A DNA stretch of 53,225 bases, taken from Paenibacillus artemisiicola (GTDB lineage Bacteria > Bacillota > Bacilli > Paenibacillales > Paenibacillaceae). Of this stretch, positions 48,982 through 53,225 are shown one piece after another. Numbering within the stretch: position 1 is the first letter of the stretch; each line of letters opens with the position of its first letter. Location of the stretch: contig NZ_JAGGDJ010000039.1 in assembly GCF_017652985.1 (NCBI RefSeq), positions 1 to 53,225 of the forward strand, given 5' to 3'. The notes below the pieces were generated by a model. The model worked only from the letters and a program-made list of their open reading frames with translations, was not told where the DNA came from and ran no database searches. A program made the position numbers and the translations under genes.

Positions 48982-49535
48982 GGAGTCAAGCGTCGTTTGC
49001 CTATATGTTGCGATAGACCCGTCCTTAGGTTAGGCGCGCAAAACGGGTTCGCGGGCTGCCCGGCACATGCGGATTGGCCCCGAACGCGCGCAAATAGGGA
49101 TCCCGCTCGTCGGATGACAACCGGAATCCCTATGCTTTCGTTCTACGCCTATTCAATTGTCTTTCGCGCTCCGTTTCTAAAATGCGCTTCCACATTTTTC
49201 AGATTTTGTGCCGCTATGGCGCCGTTCGAGCATTGCTGCCGGGCCCCGCATGCTCCTCGTCTTCGCGCGTCCGCATGGCGCCTTTCGCGGGACCGCATCG
49301 GAACATGCTTCGCTTGCCGTCTCCAATGGACTATCCCCTTCCGTCGGAACGTGGATGTCAGATCAGCAAGCCCGAAAGCAGCATCCCCCGCGGGAGAAGC
49401 GTCCGTTCCGCTTGATCTGCCTTCAGTGTACAGGCCGGCGTAAATTTTGTAAATATTCAGAAAATTATAAAATCTCCCGTTTGCCGCCGAAAAATGGCCC
49501 TAATCCACGGGATGCTCGCCTATCTTTACAATTCC
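48982..49535. other. 554-bp intergenic region without a supported gene
   Basis: Frames here (for example 48997-49443) lack a ribosome site and look like GC-rich chance translations. A hairpin ATAGGGAT/ATCCCTAT (49094-49101 with 49126-49133) and an AT-rich stretch at 49440-49475 are the only visible structures. A degraded gene cannot be excluded. Confidence 0.5.
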
Positions 49536-50303
49536 TCAATTTGACGAACGATGTCGCAAACGGCGAAGCGCGGCGAGCGACGCGATGGCAAGCAGGACGG
49601 CAGCCGTGGCGGATGCGGCTGCGATAGCCGGGTGATCAGCTTGCTTGACGGCAATGGCGGCGAACGCCCAAGCGAAGACGAGCGCGTACGTCCCATCCCT
49701 GTTGCTCCACAGGGCCGTAAGCGCAAGCGCGGCGGCAAGCGCAAGAAGCATGTAGGCCCACGGACTGCCCGGGAGCCGGAAGCCGCGCCAGCCGGCGTCG
49801 TCGATTACGACCGCGAAGTTCACGATCGCGGCGATGCTGATCCAGCCGAGATAGAGACTGAACGGCAGCCGGACCAGCCAGCGTTCGCCGGCGGTCGGCG
49901 TCCCGCGCCCGCTTCGGACGCGGCGGTAGACGACGATGAGCGCAAGCAGCAGCGCGAGCATGACGACGCCGCTCGCGGCGATGAATTCGTAGTGCCAGAC
50001 GACGATCCAGGCCGCGTTCAGCAGACAGCTGGCCGCGAACCAAGGTCCGATGCGCGCGGCGGACGGCCGCGAACGGCCGGCGGGCAAGAGCTGATAGATG
50101 ACGAACCCGGCCAGAAGCGCATAGATGACCGACCAGATGGCGAAGGCGTAACCGGCGGGCGTGATCAGCACGGGGTGGCGGTCCGACAATTCCCCGGTCG
50201 TCCGGTCGTTGAGCGGCAGCCATACGGCCAGCGCGTTGAAGGCCAGCATGACGGCAAAGGCAACCGGGTTCAGCAGGCGAATTATTCGATGAAAACGATG
50301 CAT
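49536..50303 (-). CDS. TspO/MBR family membrane protein (tryptophan-rich sensory protein)
   Basis: A 255-residue polytopic protein. The segment PAGYAFAIWSVIYALLAGFV is typical of TspO, and Trp residues recur in helices (WIVVWHYEF, LYLGWISIAAIVNFAV, SPWAYM). It is longer than the 160-residue five-helix TspO core, with about eight helices, as in the large Gram-positive forms. TspO binds porphyrins and tetrapyrroles; the role here is unknown. ATG 50301-50303 follows AAAGGAG; the frame is open to 50342. Confidence 0.8.
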   Translation of the reverse strand: MHRFHRIIRLLNPVAFAVMLAFNALAVWLPLNDRTTGELSDRHPVLITPAGYAFAIWSVIYALLAGFVIYQLLPAGRSRPSAARIGPWFAASCLLNAAWIVVWHYEFIAASGVVMLALLLALIVVYRRVRSGRGTPTAGERWLVRLPFSLYLGWISIAAIVNFAVVIDDAGWRGFRLPGSPWAYMLLALAAALALTALWSNRDGTYALVFAWAFAAIAVKQADHPAIAAASATAAVLLAIASLAALRRLRHRSSN

Positions 50304-50379
50304 GGGCGATTCGCTCCTTTCCTCTACGGTCATTATTCCCACTGGCGGGTCAGGATGAAACGGCGCATGAAATTGAGCA

Positions 50380-50408
50380 TTGACAGCCGGAAGAAATTGC
50401 TCTATATT
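50380..50408 (+). promoter_or_regulatory. Promoter of the MBL-fold hydrolase gene
   Basis: A consensus TTGACA (50380-50385) and TATATT (50403-50408) with a 17-bp spacer. It is a strong sigma-A promoter, followed directly by two operator-like palindromes. Confidence 0.75.
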
Positions 50409-50409
50409 A

Positions 50410-50437
50410 TAACCAACGGTTAGTAACCAGTGGTTAC
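50410..50437 (+). promoter_or_regulatory. Two tandem TAACC-N3-GGTTA operators
   Basis: TAACCAACGGTTA (50410-50422) and TAACCAGTGGTTA (50424-50436) are spaced 14 bp apart and overlap the transcription start; the second is part of the 15-bp palindrome GTAACCAGTGGTTAC. Sites of this form are typical of TetR-family repressors. No TetR gene is in the window. Confidence 0.7.
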
Positions 50438-50470
50438 GAATGACGATGAGATGAGAGGGCGGAGATACGG

Positions 50471-51181
50471 ATGAAAATCGAACGGATATCGGAGCAGGTG
50501 TGGAGCTTGAGCACGTGGGTCATTATTCCGATCCATGTGTGGGCGGTCGTGGAGAAGGACGGCATTACGCTGGTGGACGCGGGGATATCGATGATGACGA
50601 AAGGAATCGCGGAATTCGCCGAGAAGCGGCTCGGGCTGCCGCTGCGGCGCATCGTGCTGACGCACGGCCACGGAGATCATACGGGGGCGGTCAAGAAGTT
50701 GGCCGAACGCTATCCGGACGTGACCGTCTATGCGCATGAGATCGAAATTCCGTATATGGAAGGCAAGCTCGCCTACCCGGGACGCAAAAAGCCGCAGCAA
50801 TCCGTCGCGCCGGGGCTGGCGAAGCCGCTGCCCGCGGCGGCGGACGGCACGCTTGCCCGCGTGGGCGGGCTGTCCGCGCATTTGACGCCGGGCCATTCGC
50901 CGGGCCACGTCGTCTACTTCCACGAGGCGGACGGCGTTATGCTGGCGGGCGATCTGTTCACGTCCAAGGGCGGACGCCTTCGCAAGCCGATGCCGATGTT
51001 TACGTCGGACATGGCGGAAGCGGTCCGCAGCAGCGAGATCGTGCGCCAGCTTCGCCCTTCGCGGCTCGAAGTGTGCCACGGCGGCGCCGTCCTGAATCCG
51101 GCGGATCAGCTGGACGCGTATCAGCGGAGCCAGGGCTTCGCGGGCGGAGGCGGAGGCGGTGGCGTTTCGTTACAGCGCTGA
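50471..51181 (+). CDS. MBL-fold metallo-hydrolase
   Basis: A 236-residue metallo-beta-lactamase-fold protein with the metal motif HGHGDH (H65, H67, D69, H70), a further histidine in LTPGHSPGHVVYF, Asp in LAGDLF and a late histidine in EVCHGG. The substrate cannot be named; glyoxalase II-like or lactonase roles are possible. ATG 50471 follows GGCGGAG. Its 3' end overlaps the convergent WYL regulator gene by 12 bases. Expression is probably silenced by a TetR-type repressor. Confidence 0.88.
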   Translation: MKIERISEQVWSLSTWVIIPIHVWAVVEKDGITLVDAGISMMTKGIAEFAEKRLGLPLRRIVLTHGHGDHTGAVKKLAERYPDVTVYAHEIEIPYMEGKLAYPGRKKPQQSVAPGLAKPLPAAADGTLARVGGLSAHLTPGHSPGHVVYFHEADGVMLAGDLFTSKGGRLRKPMPMFTSDMAEAVRSSEIVRQLRPSRLEVCHGGAVLNPADQLDAYQRSQGFAGGGGGGGVSLQR

Positions 51182-52141
51182 GTTGTAATGCTCGTGGAGC
51201 TCCAAGGCCAGGCTCGCCATGCGCGCCTTCAATTCGGGCGGGCCGAGAACGGTCAGCTTGGCGCCGTAGCCGAGCAGGTAGTAGGGGACGTAGGTGAGCA
51301 TCGCGTTCTCCTCGAACATGAACTGCGCCCGGTCCTTCGCTCGCTCGACGAGCGAATCGCCGAACGGCCCCGTTTCGCAGAGCGCGTTCAACGTTTCCGG
51401 CTTGCCCTCCACGCCGACCGCGATCAGCTTCTCGCCGTCGGCGCTGATCCACGGCTTCAGGAATTGCAGCAGATAGCCGCGGGCGGAGAAGTCCGCGGGC
51501 CGCTCGAAGGTCGCGTCGGTCGGCTCGGCCGAGACGATGCGGTCGACGCGGAAGCTGCGGATTTCCTCCCGCAGATGGCAGTGGGCGACGACGTACCATT
51601 TGCCCTTCCAATGCACGAGGCCGTACGGGTCGATGCGCCGCCCTTGCGGCTCGAGCCCGACGCCTTTATGGTGCTCGATCAGCATCGTGCCGTTCCCGGC
51701 GACGGCCGCCTCGAGCTGCCGCAGCAGCGGCGCCATGCCTTCGTCCGGACCGGAGCTGATGACGTCGAAGCCGACGAGATGGCGGTCGATGGCGGTCCGC
51801 TGCTCCTCGTTCGTATACCGCTTCAGCTTCGTCAGCGCCTGCCGGAGCACGTCGCCGTACGGGTAGCCGGCTTCCTGGGCGAAGACGGCCGCCTGCAGGA
51901 GCGCCTTTTGCTCCTCGAGGTCGAAGAAGAGCGGCGATTCCTTGAACTGCGGCAGGAGGCTGTAGCCCCCGTTATGGCCGGAGTCCGCCACGATCGGCAC
52001 GCCGCTCGCGCACAGCGCGTCGATGTAGCGGTAAACCGTGCGGATATGCATTTCCAGCGCATCGGCCAGCTGTTTGGCCGTCATGCGCTTGTTTGCTTTG
52101 AGCAGCCAGAGGATGGCGAGCATGTTGTCGGCTTTGGACAC
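51170..52141 (-). CDS. WYL-domain transcriptional regulator (YafY type)
   Basis: A 323-residue regulator with an N-terminal HTH_11 domain (ANKRMTAKQLADALEMHIRTVYRYIDAL), a WYL domain (about 145-215: PYGLVHWKGKWYVVAHCHLREEIRSFRVDRI) and a C-terminal WCX domain. WYL domains bind single-stranded nucleic acids or other ligands and are frequent in DNA-damage regulators. GTG 52141 follows AGGAGGTG. Its target is unknown; the overlapping MBL gene is convergent and has its own operators. Confidence 0.9.
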   Translation of the reverse strand: MSKADNMLAILWLLKANKRMTAKQLADALEMHIRTVYRYIDALCASGVPIVADSGHNGGYSLLPQFKESPLFFDLEEQKALLQAAVFAQEAGYPYGDVLRQALTKLKRYTNEEQRTAIDRHLVGFDVISSGPDEGMAPLLRQLEAAVAGNGTMLIEHHKGVGLEPQGRRIDPYGLVHWKGKWYVVAHCHLREEIRSFRVDRIVSAEPTDATFERPADFSARGYLLQFLKPWISADGEKLIAVGVEGKPETLNALCETGPFGDSLVERAKDRAQFMFEENAMLTYVPYYLLGYGAKLTVLGPPELKARMASLALELHEHYNSAL

Positions 52142-52233
52142 GGGGGCACCTCCTTGCGGTGGATGGGAATCGTCCGGGCCGCGGGCTTCCCGAATTCGGG
52201 TTCAGGCACCTCGCGTCCAGACAGGGCTTCCGC

Positions 52234-53225
52234 TCAACGCGGGCCGGCGTTCTCCTTGAACGGCTGCAGGAACGCTTTCGGAATCGGCGTTTCGAACCGC
52301 ATCGTCTCGCCCGTCCGGGGATGCTTGAACGCCAGAACACGCGCGTGCAGGCCGAGCCGGCCGATCGCCTTCGACCGGGCGCCGTACTTCTTGTCGCCGA
52401 CGATCGGATGGCCGATGTCCTCCATGTGGACGCGGATCTGGTTTTTGCGCCCGGTTTCGAGCGACAATTCGAGCAGGGAGAATTGGGCGCCGCTTTGCAG
52501 CAGCTTGTAGTGCGTGACGGCATGCTGCGCGCCTTCCGGATTGTTCGTCGAATACATCTTGAGCGTCTTGGTCTCCTTCAGGTACGACGAAATCGTGCCT
52601 TCCGGCTTCTTGACCTTGCCTTCGACGAGGGCGACGTACGTGCGCTCCTCCACGTCGTCCTGCCAGGCGTTCTGCAGCTTCTGCTGCACCTGCTCGCTCT
52701 TCGCGAACATCATGACGCCGGACGTATCGCGGTCGAGCCGGTGCAGCACGAAAATCCGGCTGTTCGGATCGGCCGCGCGCACATGCGCGGTCAGCTGCCG
52801 GTACGCCGTCAGCTCGTTCTCCTGCCCGGTCGAGACGGAGAGCAGGCCCGCGTCCTTCGCGACGACGACGACGTCGTCGTCCTCGTGCAGGATCGCGAGG
52901 CCGATCAGCGGCGGCTTCTCGGCGACGCGCTCCTTGGACACGGTGACCGTCTGGCCGGGCCGCAGGGCATGGTTGTACAGCTTGACCGGCGTGCCGTCGA
53001 CGGCGATCTGGCCGCGGCTCAGCATCGATTTGAGGGCGTTGCGGCCTTCGCCGGCGACGTGCTGCAGCAGGAAAGCGAGCAGCTCCGACGGCTCGTTCAC
53101 TTCGTAGGCGCGGACCGGGGGCTTAACCGGACCGCGGAGCTGCGCCGCGGGCTTGGCCGGGCCGCGCCGCTGCGCCGCGGGCGGTTTGCCGGCCGGCTTC
53201 GGCCGGCCCGCGGGCTTGCCGTGCG
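52234..53225 (-). CDS. RluA family pseudouridine synthase (5' end beyond the window)
   Basis: Isomerises uridine in rRNA or tRNA. An S4-like N-terminal domain (ALKSMLSRGQIAVDGTPVK) precedes the catalytic domain with HRLDRDTSGVMMF (Asp at residue 123 counted from GTG 53100) and LETGRKNQIRVHM. GTG 53098-53100 has no ribosome site, and the frame stays open to the right edge with a Lys/Pro/Ala-rich sequence (GKPAGRPKPAGKPPAAQRRG). The true start is therefore probably outside the window, and the protein has a basic N-terminal extension. The rRNA target is undetermined. Confidence 0.88.
   Translation of the reverse strand, partial: HGKPAGRPKPAGKPPAAQRRGPAKPAAQLRGPVKPPVRAYEVNEPSELLAFLLQHVAGEGRNALKSMLSRGQIAVDGTPVKLYNHALRPGQTVTVSKERVAEKPPLIGLAILHEDDDVVVVAKDAGLLSVSTGQENELTAYRQLTAHVRAADPNSRIFVLHRLDRDTSGVMMFAKSEQVQQKLQNAWQDDVEERTYVALVEGKVKKPEGTISSYLKETKTLKMYSTNNPEGAQHAVTHYKLLQSGAQFSLLELSLETGRKNQIRVHMEDIGHPIVGDKKYGARSKAIGRLGLHARVLAFKHPRTGETMRFETPIPKAFLQPFKENAGPR

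Noticed and set aside
48997..49443. 148-codon ORF in the gap after the regulator array
   Set aside because: No ribosome binding site and no domain; composition is that of a chance GC-rich frame.

Overview
The window is GC-rich, gene-dense chromosomal DNA from a low-copy locus of an endospore-forming Gram-positive bacterium, most likely Paenibacillaceae (Paenibacillus, Cohnella or a relative). The reasons are the sporulation genes (yunB, lytH, ylbJ), Bacillus-type families (YutD, YycC, DUF2225, DUF2621), strong AGGAGG ribosome binding sites, frequent TTG/GTG starts and a yunB-lytH-lipA-yutD neighbourhood like that of Bacillus subtilis. I see no rRNA, tRNA, insertion sequence, prophage or CRISPR array. 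The assignment rests on protein reading only; no search was run.

Layout. 1-4.4 kb: tail of an unidentified (helicase-like) gene, sporulation genes yunB and lytH, lipoyl synthase lipA, and a YutD protein with a long repetitive charged tail. 4.5-8.3 kb (minus strand): an ABC exporter, NAD kinase and the sporulation membrane protein YlbJ. 8.5-14 kb: a 30-residue membrane peptide, truncated haemoglobin, DUF2225 protein, a YycC/zinc-ribbon pair, oligoendopeptidase F, nucleoside diphosphate kinase and a nitroreductase. 14.1-25 kb: a compact Tad/Flp-type pilus operon (CpaE/TadZ-like, CpaF/TadA, TadB, TadC, Flp pilin, several TadE/TadG-like pseudopilins, prepilin peptidase, and an FHA membrane protein). 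It is preceded by a promoter followed at once by a strong terminator hairpin. One TadG-like gene is split by a single in-frame TAA.

25-35 kb: mostly metabolism (epimerase-like protein, DUF2621, endonuclease IV, purU, transketolase, ppnP, a 3-hydroxyisobutyrate-dehydrogenase-like enzyme, glucose-6-phosphate isomerase with three 68-69 bp tandem repeats in its leader, YigZ/YvyE). 35-42 kb: a sulfate ABC transporter operon (cysT-cysW-cysA-sbp), a secreted DUF3298/stalk-domain protein and a YeiH-type putative sulfate exporter, so sulfur transport in both directions is possible here. 42-53 kb: HAD phosphatase, a divergent AraC regulator/aldo-keto reductase pair, a CtpB-like S41 protease, an IMP dehydrogenase, an ArsR-type regulator with a DUF2087 domain whose upstream region is a degenerate 16-bp repeat array, a TspO-like protein, an MBL-fold hydrolase behind two tandem palindromic operators, a WYL regulator and an RluA-type pseudouridine synthase running off the right end.

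The observations most worth following are the 16-bp repeat array at 48853-48981, the pgi leader repeats at 32961-33180, the interrupted TadG-like gene and the attenuator-like leader of the pilus operon, the YutD tail, and the two TAACC-N3-GGTTA operators at 50410-50436. I found no clearly new multi-gene defence or biosynthetic system; the pilus operon is the only large accessory-type system present.
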